64,000 bases of DNA from Actinomadura_C alba (GTDB taxonomy: Bacteria > Actinomycetota > Actinomycetes > Streptosporangiales > Streptosporangiaceae), in contig NZ_BAAAOK010000025.1 of NCBI RefSeq assembly GCF_039530285.1, forward strand, positions 1 through 64,000, written 5' to 3'. Within the stretch, counting starts at the first letter, position 1. Each line of letters opens with the position of its first letter. This document shows, piece by piece, positions 53,301-61,325 of the stretch. The notes under the pieces were generated by a model. That model did no database searches, was not told the DNA's origin, and saw only the letters and a program-made list of their open reading frames with translations. The translations under genes and the position numbers were made by a program.

Positions 53301-53505
53301 CGCCGCCGCGGGGCTGGCCGGGCGCACCCGCCGGCTCGGTGACGAGGCCGAGCGCGCCCGCAAGACGGTCACCGCGCGGATTCGCGACACGCTGCGCAAG
53401 CTCGACCGGCATCACCCCGAACTCGCCGCGCACCTGCGCGCCACGGTCTCGACCGGGGCGACGTGCGGTTACCGGCCGGACGGCGAGACCACCTGGCGGC
53501 TCTGA
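50302..53505 (+). CDS. Large STAND-like ATPase with TPR-like middle and unusual C-terminal domain
   Basis: 1067 residues from ATG 50302. AAA/STAND ATPase at the N-terminus: Walker A GEAGIGKTT (34-42), Walker B VVVVLDDLHWAD, RRTGGNPFFVEQ sensor region. This is the head found in MalT/LuxR-type large regulators. A helical-repeat middle follows (about 400-850). The C-terminus is not a LuxR helix-turn-helix; instead it has FDGQVWSLGFGGRTVHMPDAKGLRDLHFLLGRPG and a long charged helix (YRRRLTRLDEEIDRAVELGDDRRAAEYDREREALLQEL) ending in TVSTGATCGYRPD. This tail occurs in other actinomycete AAA proteins and might bind DNA or a partner. Function is unknown. Confidence 0.88.
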   Translation: MTPALIGRDHPAGVLRAEIARVADSHGGLVLVTGEAGIGKTTLVTGAVDEARRLGALVVSGSCWDSESAPGYWPWVQVIRGLRRGATPEEWAAAESAAGGGLAVMLGESSNAEAVEAFQLYDAVTSALVSVSQSRPVVVVLDDLHWADAASVRLLEFAARHTWFERLLLVGTYRDVEVELAEHPLRPLMLSLVAKATTVTLTGLDRDEVGALMLRTAGDEPDADLVTEVHRRTGGNPFFVEQTARLWRSGGSVTAIAPGVRDAVQRRLSLLPVPVARLLTVAAVLGREFHRQVLAAGASAPVPQVDRLLDQAVAARLVVTLGAGRFGFAHDLVRETLYDSLDEAEARRYHAAVVRALDRSSALAENVLPAEIARHAHLAGADLDPARAVVHLEAAAHDAGRRLAFEEAIGHYRRALDRADAVEPRKRVVITLNLGHELHHSGDREGAWAAFEDAVSLAGESGDPDALTRVALVLYGYQHLGADRDLVRTGLLRRAHSELVLGGATPDHRLPIDRVAQELAVHAAGLARSAGDDEALAFSLWSRHDIIWGPGTAAEREQLTDEMAELARRSSDHDMEHHAMSLRWVALLEQGDPRYLDQFHAFVALAERDVLPRFKLAAAIDQSIITSLLGRFADAEALLDEAVVLCRVEHDMFSEMTNHLRWALWLQQGRFDELEALHRSLGDNGLPYPHLLKGITAVHTGNLDVALRHYEERADADEPYPSYSMPLWLRFQAQVAAASRRPELCERARADLAPYAGQWALSVFGCDISGPMDLWTALVDAAQERWDDAIDGFTAAYRSADRLQARPWSIEARSRLAEALIGRGSAADVAAAAGLLDEVEREAAEIGMRHIAERVRGARAGIDPVTADGDRPGGFGGGESGAGESVFDEFRFDGQVWSLGFGGRTVHMPDAKGLRDLHFLLGRPGMDVPAVQLLSPEGGAIVVAARRMGGDAMLDDEAKAQYRRRLTRLDEEIDRAVELGDDRRAAEYDREREALLQELRAAAGLAGRTRRLGDEAERARKTVTARIRDTLRKLDRHHPELAAHLRATVSTGATCGYRPDGETTWRL

Positions 53506-53522
53506 GCCGCCAGGTGGTCTCG
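53484..53522. terminator. 18-bp perfect hairpin overlapping the ATPase stop codon
   Basis: Arms 53484-53501 and 53505-53522 with a 3-base loop. The left arm codes for the last residues of the ATPase and the TGA (53503-53505) lies at the loop. Probably a bidirectional terminator between this gene and the convergent ABC exporter operon. Confidence 0.85.
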
Positions 53523-53586
53523 TTGCGGAGGGACGGTCCCGCTCCGCTCATCGCTGCCGTACCGGCTCACTCGCGGTGGCGCGGGT

Positions 53587-54444
53587 TCACTTGCGGTTGT
53601 ACAGGCGCATCGTGAGCGTCCCGAAGATCGCGATGAGCGCCGCACCCGACGCCACCACCCAGACGAGCGCCGTCGTGTCGGGGTCCCCGGCCATCTGACC
53701 GCGTACGGCGGCGACGAGGTGGGTGATGGGGTTGACGTCGACGAACGCCTGGAGCCAGCCGGGCATGGTGTCGGGCTGGACGAGGATGTTGCTCAGGAAG
53801 GTGAGGGGGAACAGCACCATCATGCTGACGCCCATCACCGACTTGTCACTGCGGAGCAGCAGGCCGAACATCGTCCACACCCACGAGAAGGCGAACGAGA
53901 AGGCCACGAGCAGCGCCATGCCGGTGAGGACTCCGATGGGCCCGCCGTCCGGACGGAAGCCGAGGATCAGTCCGACGATCAGGATGGTCGTCGCGGCCAT
54001 GGTGTAGCGGAAGGCGTCGCCGAGCAGGTAGCCGACCATGGGGGCGGGCCGCCAGATCGGCAGGGTGCGGAAGCGGTCGAAGACGCCCTTCTCGATGTCG
54101 GTGTTGACGGCGAGGCCGGTGTACATGGTCGTCATGACCACGCTCATGACCATGATTCCCGGCAGCAGGAACTGCACGTACTCACTGACCGACCCGGCGA
54201 GCGCGCCACCGAACAGGAACGTGAACATCAACGTCATGATGATGGGGAAGGCGGTGACGTCGAACAGCTGCTCGGGGACATGCTTGATCTTGAGCATGGC
54301 CCGCCAGCCGAAGGTCAGCGACGCCGAGAACGCGGAGGGGCGCGGTGGCCGCTCCCCGAGCGCCAGGACGGCGCCGAGGCTCTCCGCCGACGGTGTGTAG
54401 GCGGCGGCGGCCGGGGCCTCTGTGGTCGTGGTGGCGGTGCTCAT
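53587..54444 (-). CDS. ABC-2 type exporter permease (DrrB-like)
   Basis: 285 residues from ATG 54444, overlapping the ATPase gene by four bases. Six membrane helices in the ABC-2 layout (PIIMTLMFTFLFGGALAG, EYVQFLLPGIMVMSVV, DKSVMGVSMMVLFPLTFLSNILV) and the family motif DVNPITHLVAAVRG. With DrrA-like ATPases such permeases export hydrophobic antibiotics or lipids. Confidence 0.93.
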   Translation of the reverse strand: MSTATTTTEAPAAAAYTPSAESLGAVLALGERPPRPSAFSASLTFGWRAMLKIKHVPEQLFDVTAFPIIMTLMFTFLFGGALAGSVSEYVQFLLPGIMVMSVVMTTMYTGLAVNTDIEKGVFDRFRTLPIWRPAPMVGYLLGDAFRYTMAATTILIVGLILGFRPDGGPIGVLTGMALLVAFSFAFSWVWTMFGLLLRSDKSVMGVSMMVLFPLTFLSNILVQPDTMPGWLQAFVDVNPITHLVAAVRGQMAGDPDTTALVWVVASGAALIAIFGTLTMRLYNRK

Positions 54445-55487
54445 GCCACGGTCTCCTTGTCGGTGGCGGCCGGCTCGAGGGTCTCGGCGGCGGTGTGCGG
54501 GTCAGTGGTCCGGTCGGTGAGGGCGAGGAAGACCTCGTCGAGGCTGGGCTGGCCGAGGGAGAAATCGTCGACGGTGATGCCGTGGCGGGCGAGTTCGGCG
54601 AGCGCGTGTGAGGCCTGCTCGGCCGCAGCGCGGTCGGTCTCGTCGCCTGACACGCGGGCGGTGAGGGCGACCGGGTCGGCCTCGAGCTGCACGGGTGCCG
54701 CGAGCGCCCGTCCGAGTGTCCGGGTGAGGACCTGTTCGGCCTCGGCCCGCCGCTCCGCGTCGCGGAGCCGTACGTGCACCGAACCGGCGCCGACCGAGGA
54801 CTTCAGCTCGCCGGGGGTGCCCTCGGCGATGACCTTGCCGTGGTCGATGACGGCGATCCGGCCGGCGAGTCGGTCGGCCTCGTCGAGGTACTGGGTGGTC
54901 AGCAGCACGGTGGTGCCGTGCGCGACGACCAGCCGGATGATCTCCCACACCTGGTTGCGGCTGCGCGGGTCCAGGCCGGTGGTGGGCTCGTCGAGGAACA
55001 GCAGGTCGGGGGTGTTCAGGATGCTGGCGGCGATGTCGATCCGGCGGCGCATCCCGCCGGAGTACTTCTTGATCTGGCGATCGGCCGCATCGGTCAGCCC
55101 GAACGCCTCCAGCAGAGCCGCCGCCCGCTCTCGCGCCGCTGGTTTGGTGTGGCCCAGCAGCCGCGCCAGCAGCACGAGGTTCTCGGTGCCGGTCAGGTCC
55201 TCGTCCACCGACGCGTACTGCCCGGTCAGGCTGACCCGGCCGCGGACCGCGTCGGCATCGCGGACGACGTCACGACCGAAGACCCGTGCCTCGCCCGCGT
55301 CCGGCCGCAGCAGCGTCGCCAGCATCCGGACGACGGTGGTCTTCCCCGCGCCGTTCGGGCCGAGCAACCCGTACACCGTCCCCGCGCGTACGGTCAGGTC
55401 GACACCGGCGACGGCCTGCGTCTTCCCGAATGTCTTCACCAGCCCCGACGTCTCTATCGCCAGGCCGGAGGTCTCTCTGCTCATCAT
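54441..55487 (-). CDS. ABC exporter ATP-binding protein (DrrA-like)
   Basis: 348 residues from ATG 55487 (ATG 55484 is next). Walker A GPNGAGKTT, signature YSGGMRRRIDIA, Walker B LLFLDEPTTGLD, switch His region TTQYLDEADRL. The C-terminal 110-residue extension with SLGQPSLDEVFLAL is typical of DrrA-type drug-resistance ATPases. It acts with the permease downstream. A producer self-resistance role is possible, but no antibiotic cluster lies alongside. Confidence 0.95.
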   Translation of the reverse strand: MMSRETSGLAIETSGLVKTFGKTQAVAGVDLTVRAGTVYGLLGPNGAGKTTVVRMLATLLRPDAGEARVFGRDVVRDADAVRGRVSLTGQYASVDEDLTGTENLVLLARLLGHTKPAARERAAALLEAFGLTDAADRQIKKYSGGMRRRIDIAASILNTPDLLFLDEPTTGLDPRSRNQVWEIIRLVVAHGTTVLLTTQYLDEADRLAGRIAVIDHGKVIAEGTPGELKSSVGAGSVHVRLRDAERRAEAEQVLTRTLGRALAAPVQLEADPVALTARVSGDETDRAAAEQASHALAELARHGITVDDFSLGQPSLDEVFLALTDRTTDPHTAAETLEPAATDKETVA

Positions 55488-55509
55488 CTGTCTCCATCAC
55501 GTCAAAGGT

Positions 55510-56094
55510 CTAGGACACGTACGGACGCGCGGCGCGACCGTCGCGCAGCGCGAGACCCCACCAGGTGAGCTGGTCGAGCAGCGATTCGACCTGCAGCCCG
55601 AGGCCTTCCGCGTCTCGTGACCGGTGGGTCTCCTCGAAACCGCCGTCCAGGAGGTCGATGCTCACGTTGCTGCGCATCATCGCCGTGTGGAGCTCGCCGA
55701 AGACCGTACGCAGGTGCTCCATGGCGTACAACCCCTCGGACCGGTAGCCGTAGGCGACGATGCCGACCGGCTTGGCCCGCCATTCGTCGTAGGCGTAATC
55801 GATCGCCTGCTTCAGCGACGCGGGGAAGCTGCGGTTGTACACCGGCGTGACGATGACGAAGGCCTCCGCCACGCCGATCCGGGCGGTGAGATCCAGCATC
55901 TGCTCCGTCGGCTCGCACGGGTAGTGGAACGGGAACTCGAAGTCGGCGAGGTCGATTGTGGTCGGCTCGATCTCGGCGCGCCGCCGGATCCGGGCCATCA
56001 GCCAGCGGCCTACGGAATCACCGACCCGTCCTTCACGAGTGCTGCCGATGATGACCGCGACGTGCAAGGCCGCCGCGGCTCCTGTCTGGATCAT
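55510..56094 (-). CDS. NADPH-dependent FMN reductase family protein
   Basis: 194 residues from ATG 56094 with AGGAGG upstream. Flavodoxin-like fold: VAVIIGSTREGRVGDSVGRWLM is the FMN phosphate loop, VTPVYNRSFPASLKQAIDYAYDEWRAKPVGIVAYG the second flavin contact. The family reduces FMN, quinones or chromate-like acceptors with NAD(P)H. It diverges from the cupin gene at 56206. Confidence 0.93.
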   Translation of the reverse strand: MIQTGAAAALHVAVIIGSTREGRVGDSVGRWLMARIRRRAEIEPTTIDLADFEFPFHYPCEPTEQMLDLTARIGVAEAFVIVTPVYNRSFPASLKQAIDYAYDEWRAKPVGIVAYGYRSEGLYAMEHLRTVFGELHTAMMRSNVSIDLLDGGFEETHRSRDAEGLGLQVESLLDQLTWWGLALRDGRAARPYVS

Positions 56095-56205
56095 CGGGCG
56101 CCTCCTGTGGCTCTCAGCGGTCACCCCGAAGGCGCGAGAGCGAGCCCGGCGCCCGCCAGATCAGATCTAGCGACCCCCTCCGCGGCTGCTGCTAGCGTCG
56201 GGCCG

Positions 56206-56583
56206 ATGGTCGAGAACGTTTACGTGGGCAAGGCCGCCGTGGACGCCGCCGGCGATCGCGGTTGGCTGCTCGGGCACTTCAAGCAGGTCGGCGATATCCG
56301 GCACAGCGATGAGCTGGAGATCAAATGGGGCGTGCATCCGCCCGGCGACCGGCGTGCCGAGTGGGCCACAGGGGAGAAACGCACCGCCCTGCTGGTGCTG
56401 ATCAGCGGCCGGTTCCGGGTGGAGCTGCCCGGCCGGAGCGTGCTTCTGACCGAGCAGGGCGACTACGTGATCTGGGGCCCCGGTGTCGATCACACCTGGT
56501 ACGCCGAAGCGGAATCCGTGGTCATGACCGTCCGCTGGCCGTCCATTCCCGGCTACGCCGTACCGGATCCGCGGCATCGTTGA
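56206..56583 (+). CDS. Cupin-fold signal or binding protein
   Basis: 125 residues from ATG 56206. HFKQVGDIRHSDELEIKWGVHPPGDRR followed by LVLISGRFRVELPGRSVLLTEQGDYVIWGPGVDHTWYAE. The beta strands and glycine turns, with H near the end (GVDHTW), fit a single cupin barrel. The full metal site (HxH...E...H) is not complete, so it may bind a ligand rather than catalyse. It resembles sensing cupins of actinomycetes; partner unknown. Confidence 0.8.
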   Translation: MVENVYVGKAAVDAAGDRGWLLGHFKQVGDIRHSDELEIKWGVHPPGDRRAEWATGEKRTALLVLISGRFRVELPGRSVLLTEQGDYVIWGPGVDHTWYAEAESVVMTVRWPSIPGYAVPDPRHR

Positions 56584-56648
56584 GTCGTGGCGTGTCGGGG
56601 TCCCCGGGTGATCCTTGACCCCGACACGCCACGACTCGATGAAGGCGG

Positions 56649-57128
56649 TCATGTCGTACGGGTCGGCGGAGTGTTCTCTTGCAGGCGGGTCAGCACCCGT
56701 TCGGCGATGGTGTGCAGGGTGTCGACCTGTTCGGCGGTGAGCTGGTCGAAGAGCAGGTCGCGAACGGTCTCGACATGCTGGGGGGCGGCCTGTTCGATGG
56801 CCTGACGGCCGGCCGGGGTGAGTACCACGAAGGCGCCGCGGGCGTCCTCGGGGCATTCCTGGCGAGTGATGAGCCCGCGCCGCTGCATGCGCGTGAGATG
56901 GTGCGACAGCCGACTCTTCTCCCACTGCAACGCGCGGGCGAGTTGCAGTATGCGAACGCGCCCATCGGGGTGATCGGTGAGCTGGACCAGCACGTCGAAG
57001 TCGGCGAGCGAGAGCCCCGAGTCCTCCTGTAGCCGCCGGTGGAGTCTGGCGGTGAGCTGGGTGTGCATGGCCAGGTAGCTGCGCCAGGCACACTGCTGGC
57101 GCTCGTCGAGCCAGCGAGGGTCGGTCAT
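56649..57128 (-). CDS. MarR family transcriptional regulator
   Basis: 159 residues from ATG 57128. Winged helix with dimerisation helices at both ends: SLADFDVLVQLTDHPDGRVRILQLARALQWEKSRLSHHLTRMQRRGLI, then CPEDARGAFVVLTPAGRQAIEQAAP (wing). It diverges from the YceI gene, and an inverted repeat lies between them, so it very probably represses that gene and itself. The ligand is unknown. Confidence 0.95.
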   Translation of the reverse strand: MTDPRWLDERQQCAWRSYLAMHTQLTARLHRRLQEDSGLSLADFDVLVQLTDHPDGRVRILQLARALQWEKSRLSHHLTRMQRRGLITRQECPEDARGAFVVLTPAGRQAIEQAAPQHVETVRDLLFDQLTAEQVDTLHTIAERVLTRLQENTPPTRTT

Positions 57129-57179
57129 GCATGCAGTTTAGGAAATAGTTGGCACGTCATCGACGTTCTCGCTAGCGTC

Positions 57180-57197
57180 TAGATGAATCATCAACTA
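57180..57197. promoter_or_regulatory. Imperfect palindrome in the MarR/YceI intergenic region
   Basis: TAGATGAATCATCAACTA (18 bp) lies 10 bases before the YceI start; its halves agree at six or seven of nine positions. A further TAGTTG half-site is at 57146-57151. Length and symmetry fit a MarR-dimer operator. It would overlap the yceI ribosome site region and could block transcription start. Confidence 0.6.
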
Positions 57198-57207
57198 CCT
57201 GGAGGTC

Positions 57208-57771
57208 ATGATGACTGCCACCACCACCGGCTACGCCCACCTCACCGGCGAATACACGATCGACGCCGCGCACACCCGGATCGGGTTCGTCGCCCGGCAC
57301 GCGATGGTCACCAAGGTGCGGGGCGCGTTCAACGACTTCACCGGTACGGCGCAAATCGACGGCGCGAACCCGGACCGGTCCTCGGTGGAGGTGACGATCC
57401 AGGCGGCCAGCATCGACACCCGCAACGCCGACCGGGACGCGCACCTGCGCAGCAACGACTTCCTGCAGATGGACGACTACCCGCAGATCACCTTCCGCTC
57501 GACCAAGGTCGGCCAGTCGGGCGAGGACACCTTCGACGTCACCGGGGATCTCACGATCAAGGGCGTGACCCGGCAGGTCACCGTGCCGTTCACGTTCGAG
57601 GGGCAGGCCAAGGACCCCTTCGGCAACGCCCGGGTCGGCTTCGAGGGATCGGTCACGATCAGCCGCAAGGACTTCGACATCACCTGGAACGCGGCCCTGG
57701 AGACCGGCGGCGTACTGGTCAGCGACAAGGTCGTCCTGGAGTTCGAGATCTCCGCGATCAAGCAGGGCTGA
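57208..57771 (+). CDS. YceI family lipid-binding-type protein
   Basis: 187 residues from ATG 57208 with TGGAGG upstream. YTIDAAHTRIGFVARHAMVTKVRGAFNDFTG, DTRNADRDAHLRSNDFLQMDDYPQITFRSTKV and VTVPFTFEGQAKDPFGNARVGFEGSVTISRKDF are the YceI signatures. The fold is an extended lipocalin-like barrel that binds polyisoprenoids in characterised members. There is no signal peptide, so it is probably cytoplasmic here. Confidence 0.95.
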   Translation: MMTATTTGYAHLTGEYTIDAAHTRIGFVARHAMVTKVRGAFNDFTGTAQIDGANPDRSSVEVTIQAASIDTRNADRDAHLRSNDFLQMDDYPQITFRSTKVGQSGEDTFDVTGDLTIKGVTRQVTVPFTFEGQAKDPFGNARVGFEGSVTISRKDFDITWNAALETGGVLVSDKVVLEFEISAIKQG

Positions 57772-57821
57772 TCACCGGTTCGATCCGACCTGTCCGCCGC
57801 GGGTGCGAGTCGTGCGGATGT

Positions 57822-57851
57822 GGGTGATGCCGGACGACGCCGGCATCACCC
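57822..57851. terminator. Bidirectional terminator between yceI and the DapA-family gene
   Basis: A perfect 12-bp stem (57822-57833 with 57840-57851) and a 6-base loop, between two convergent genes. Confidence 0.8.
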
Positions 57852-57920
57852 CGATGGCCGATCGACGGGCGCGACCCGTCCGCCTCGTCCAGTCGACCAT
57901 CACGTCGGGCGAGGCGTTGG

Positions 57921-58850
57921 TCAGGTGACGAACTCGGGCAGCCGGTCCTGTGCCACGGCTCGCAGCCTGCGTACGTCGGTGTCCGGCACACCCTGGTACG
58001 GCCATCGCATCCGGGTGCCCACCGCGGCCCAGTCGCCGATCGCCGCCAGGAGCTTGTCCAGCGCCGCGTTGCAGTAGCCGTACTGACGTTGGAGCGGCAG
58101 CACCTCGTTATCGAGGAACGTCCGCAACCGCGCCTCGAGCGCCTCGGCGGTCACATGGTCCGTCGTGATCTGTTCCCACCACCGCACGGCCGCCCGCGGG
58201 TGCAGACAGGCCACGTTGGAGTACGCGCCCGCCGCGCCGCGGCCGTACCCCGTGGCGAGATGGTGACCGGGTACGAACATCGCGACACGTTCGCTGACCG
58301 GCGCCATGGCGTCGTACCACGGCCCGTCGCCGTCGGCGACCTTGATGCCGACGATCTCGGGCACCGTGTCGAGCAGCCGCGCATGGTCCAAGGCGGTCAG
58401 GACTCGCTTGGCGTGGGGTGGGTTGTAGAGCACCAGCGGCACCGGCGCGGCCTCGTCGGCCATGCGGCGCAGGAAGGCCAAGGACTCCTGGTCACTGGGT
58501 GCGAACCAGTCCGGCAGGATCACCTGGATCGCGCCCGGCGACAGGTCCCTGGCCCGGCGCACCCGGCTGAGGGCCGTCTGCGGGCTCGAGTGTGCGGCGC
58601 CGATCTGGAACCTCATCCCCGCGCGCTCGCAGGCGTCCGCGACCACGGTGGACAGCCGGTCGAACTCCTCCTCGGTCTGCGCCCAGAATTCACCACTCGA
58701 GCCGTTGGTGTAGATGCCGTCGACCCCGGCGGCGACGAGTTCGCGGACCTGTTCGCTCAGCCGCTCCCAGTCGATGCGGTCGTCCTCGCCGATGGGCAGC
58801 AGCACCGTCGCCCATGTTCCGGTGAGGGTGCCCGCGGTCAGCGCTCGCAC
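57921..58850 (-). CDS. DapA-family (dihydrodipicolinate synthase/N-acetylneuraminate lyase) aldolase
   Basis: 309 residues from GTG 58850. TIM-barrel class I aldolase with GIYTNGSSGEFWAQT (the GxxGE loop), LVLYNPP with Tyr142, and Schiff-base Lys170 in IVGIKVADG. The usual length is 290-310. The GSSGE in place of GTTGE and lack of neighbouring lysine-pathway genes suggest a catabolic pyruvate-releasing lyase or dehydratase, not lysine synthesis. Substrate is unassigned. Confidence 0.9.
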   Translation of the reverse strand: MRALTAGTLTGTWATVLLPIGEDDRIDWERLSEQVRELVAAGVDGIYTNGSSGEFWAQTEEEFDRLSTVVADACERAGMRFQIGAAHSSPQTALSRVRRARDLSPGAIQVILPDWFAPSDQESLAFLRRMADEAAPVPLVLYNPPHAKRVLTALDHARLLDTVPEIVGIKVADGDGPWYDAMAPVSERVAMFVPGHHLATGYGRGAAGAYSNVACLHPRAAVRWWEQITTDHVTAEALEARLRTFLDNEVLPLQRQYGYCNAALDKLLAAIGDWAAVGTRMRWPYQGVPDTDVRRLRAVAQDRLPEFVT

Positions 58851-59080
58851 GGCGCCATGTCCGGCTGTGTCGCTTGCGTTCCGCCCGGCTTCAGACCGGC
58901 CATGGCCCTCATCCCACCTGTGTTCAGGATCCCTGTCTTCTCGGCAGTTTACGGCGTATCCGCCCGAAGTCGATCATCCTGGTGATCGTCCGGCCCGGCT
59001 CCACGACGGGAGCGTGAGCGATGCGCACCTCGGGGCGGACTCATGCCGGCCGCTCGCCTCAGTGGAGCAGTCGCTTCGCC

Positions 59081-59848
59081 TCAGTGGAGCAGCAGATGGA
59101 CGATGGCGGCGGTACCGATCGTCACGATGAGGGTTCGTAGGACCGCGGGGCTGAAGCGGCGGCCTACCTTGGCCCCGATCTGGCCGCCGAGGGCGGAACC
59201 GGCCGCGATGAGTACGACGGCCGTCCAGTCGAAGTCCGCGACGAAGAGGAAGAAGAGCGCGGCGACGGCGTTGACGACGGCGACGAGCACGTTCTTGACG
59301 GCATTCAGCCGTTGCAGAGGCTCATCAAGGAGCATGCCCATCAGGGACATGTAGATGATTCCCTGCGCGGCGGCGAAGTAGCCGCCGTAGACGCTGGCGA
59401 GCGTCAGGCCGGTGAACAGCAGCGGGCCACCGTCGCGGCGCGGGGAGTCGCCGGTCGGTTCGCGGCGATGCCGCACGCTTCTGCCGATCAGGGGCTGGAG
59501 CACGACCAGGACGAGGGCGAGGCCGACCAGGGCCGGCACGATCACCTCGAACGCCGTGGCGGGCAGGGCCAGCAGGAGCGTGGCGCCCGCGAGGCCACCC
59601 AGCAGGGCGCCGGCGCTCAACTTCAGGATCCGCCCGCCCTGGCCGCCGAGTTCCCTTCGGTAGCCGACGGCTCCGCTGATGGAGCCGGGGATCACCCCGA
59701 GTGCGTTGGACACCGTGGCGGTGACGGGTGACAGGCCGACGGCGAGCAGAACGGGAAAGGTGATCAGGGTCCCGGAGCCGACGACGGCGTTGATGGCGCC
59801 GGCACTGACGCCCGCCGCGAACACGGCGAGCATCTCCCCGGGCGTCAC
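59081..59848 (-). CDS. TauE/SafE (DUF81) family permease
   Basis: 255 residues from GTG 59848 (GAGG upstream); ATG 59833 would be shorter. Eight hydrophobic helices in two halves, each with the family turn: AGAINAVVGSGTLITFPVLLAVGLSPVTATVSNALGVIPGSISG and VYGGYFAAAQGIIYMSLMGMLLDEPLQRLNAVKNVLVAVVN. The family exports sulfite or organosulfonates. The substrate here is unknown. Confidence 0.92.
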   Translation of the reverse strand: MTPGEMLAVFAAGVSAGAINAVVGSGTLITFPVLLAVGLSPVTATVSNALGVIPGSISGAVGYRRELGGQGGRILKLSAGALLGGLAGATLLLALPATAFEVIVPALVGLALVLVVLQPLIGRSVRHRREPTGDSPRRDGGPLLFTGLTLASVYGGYFAAAQGIIYMSLMGMLLDEPLQRLNAVKNVLVAVVNAVAALFFLFVADFDWTAVVLIAAGSALGGQIGAKVGRRFSPAVLRTLIVTIGTAAIVHLLLH

Positions 59849-59955
59849 ACCGTGTCCTCGAGGGCTCCCGCCGCCCGGACCGGGGCGGGGGTGCGCCAGG
59901 CCGTCCGCCGGCCGGTGTCCCACGAGAGCGTCATGCGGCCGACGCTAGGCGGCGA

Positions 59956-59979
59956 ACACTTCGGCGCTCACCGAAGTGT
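59956..59979. terminator. Short hairpin upstream of the permease gene
   Basis: A 9-bp stem (59956-59964 with 59971-59979) and a 6-base loop. Together with the larger hairpin at 59983-60026 it separates the ArsB-type gene from the TauE gene. Confidence 0.6.
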
Positions 59980-59982
59980 CCC

Positions 59983-60026
59983 GGCTCCGACGCCGTCCTT
60001 CACACGTGAAAGACGGCGCCGGAGCC
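59983..60026 (-). terminator. Terminator hairpin after the ArsB/NhaD-type gene
   Basis: Imperfect inverted repeat: 7-bp outer stem, then 7-bp and 5-bp inner stems separated by single mismatches, about 12 bases after the permease stop codon on the minus strand. Confidence 0.75.
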
Positions 60027-60038
60027 TTCGACATGGCA

Positions 60039-61325
60039 TCAGCTGAAATAGCGCAGCCAGACGTAGGCCCACGCGATCAGCGTGCTGAACGCGGTGACCA
60101 CGATGCCGTACTTGGTGAACTGCCAGAAGCTGATGGGGTGCCCGGTGCGGGCCGCGATGCCGATGGCGACCACATTGGCGCTGGCCGCCACGGCGGTGCC
60201 GTTGCCGCCGAGATCGGCGCCCAGGGCGAAGGCCCACCACAGGGCCTGTTCCGTCTGCGGGTCGGGCACCTGCGCGGCCATTCCCTCGACGATGGGGGCC
60301 ATCGTGGTGACGTAGGGGATGTTGTCGAAGAAGGCGCCCAGCACGCTCGAGCCGAACAGCAGCGCGGTCGCCGCGAAGAAGTGGTCGTCGCCGAGGGCGT
60401 CCACGACCCGGGTGCCTATGGCCGAGATGACACCCGTATGGGAGAGCCCGGCGACCATCGCGAACAGGCCCATGAAGAAGACCAGAGTCGTCCACTCCAC
60501 CTCGCGCATGACGCCTGTCACGTCCGCACGGGAGACCAGCAGCATCACGCCGGCGCCCACGAGGGCGACGATGGAGGGTTCCACGTGCACCACGGAGTGC
60601 AGGCCGAACCCGGCGACGACGCCGGCGAGTACGCCCATGCACCTGGCGAGCAACCACGGGTCGGTGATGGCCCGCCGCTCTTGCAGCGCCATGACCGCGG
60701 CGACGTGGTCGGGGTTGTAGCGGAAGGCTTTGCGGAAGAGCACCCTGGTGAACAGCACGAACACCACGAAGATGACGATCACGACCGGTGCCATGTGGGC
60801 GAGGAAGTCGTTGAAGGTGAGCCCGGCGCGGCTGCCGATGATGATGTTGGGTGGGTCGCCGATGAGCGTCGCCGCGCCACCGATGTTCGAGGCGAGGACC
60901 TCGGCGATGAGGTACGGCTGGGCGGGGATGCGCAGCCGGTCGCAGACCATCACCGTGACCGGCGCGACCAGCATGATGGTGGTGACGTTGTCGAGGAACG
61001 GTGAGGCGATCGCGGTGATGATCATCAGCATGACCATGAGCCGGTACGGCTGCCCCCGCGATTTCTTGGCCGCCCAGATGGCGAGATAGTCGAAGAGCCC
61101 TGTCTGCTTGATGACCCCGACGATGATCATCATGCCCAGTAGCAGGAAGATGACGTTCCAGTCGATGCCCTCGTGCTCGGAGAAGAACACCTCCTTGCCG
61201 GGGATGAGCCCGAGGACCGCCATCGCACCGGCGGCGATGAGCACCACTTTGACCTTGTTCGCCTTCTCCGTGGCGATGAAGAAGAACGCCACGATGAAGA
61301 TCGTGAAAGCAATGGCAGCGCTCAC
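60039..61325 (-). CDS. ArsB/NhaD-superfamily ion transporter (SLC13-like permease)
   Basis: 428 residues from GTG 61325. Eleven or twelve helices. IASPFLDNVTTIMLVAPVTVMVCDRL and NIGGAATLIGDPPNIIIGSRAGLTFNDF are the signature loops of the ArsB/NhaD/P-protein group, with a second set in the C-half (GAFFDNIPYVTTMAPIVEGM and GADLGGNGTAVAASANVVAIGIA). Members move arsenite, Na+/H+ or carboxylates. No arsenic genes are nearby. The CBS-domain protein gene lies 240 bases upstream in the same direction and may regulate it. Confidence 0.9.
   Translation of the reverse strand: MSAAIAFTIFIVAFFFIATEKANKVKVVLIAAGAMAVLGLIPGKEVFFSEHEGIDWNVIFLLLGMMIIVGVIKQTGLFDYLAIWAAKKSRGQPYRLMVMLMIITAIASPFLDNVTTIMLVAPVTVMVCDRLRIPAQPYLIAEVLASNIGGAATLIGDPPNIIIGSRAGLTFNDFLAHMAPVVIVIFVVFVLFTRVLFRKAFRYNPDHVAAVMALQERRAITDPWLLARCMGVLAGVVAGFGLHSVVHVEPSIVALVGAGVMLLVSRADVTGVMREVEWTTLVFFMGLFAMVAGLSHTGVISAIGTRVVDALGDDHFFAATALLFGSSVLGAFFDNIPYVTTMAPIVEGMAAQVPDPQTEQALWWAFALGADLGGNGTAVAASANVVAIGIAARTGHPISFWQFTKYGIVVTAFSTLIAWAYVWLRYFS

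Noticed and set aside
57772..57795. tRNA T-arm-like GGTTCGATCC
   Set aside because: No acceptor stem or anticodon arm fits around it; it lies in a gap ending at a terminator hairpin.
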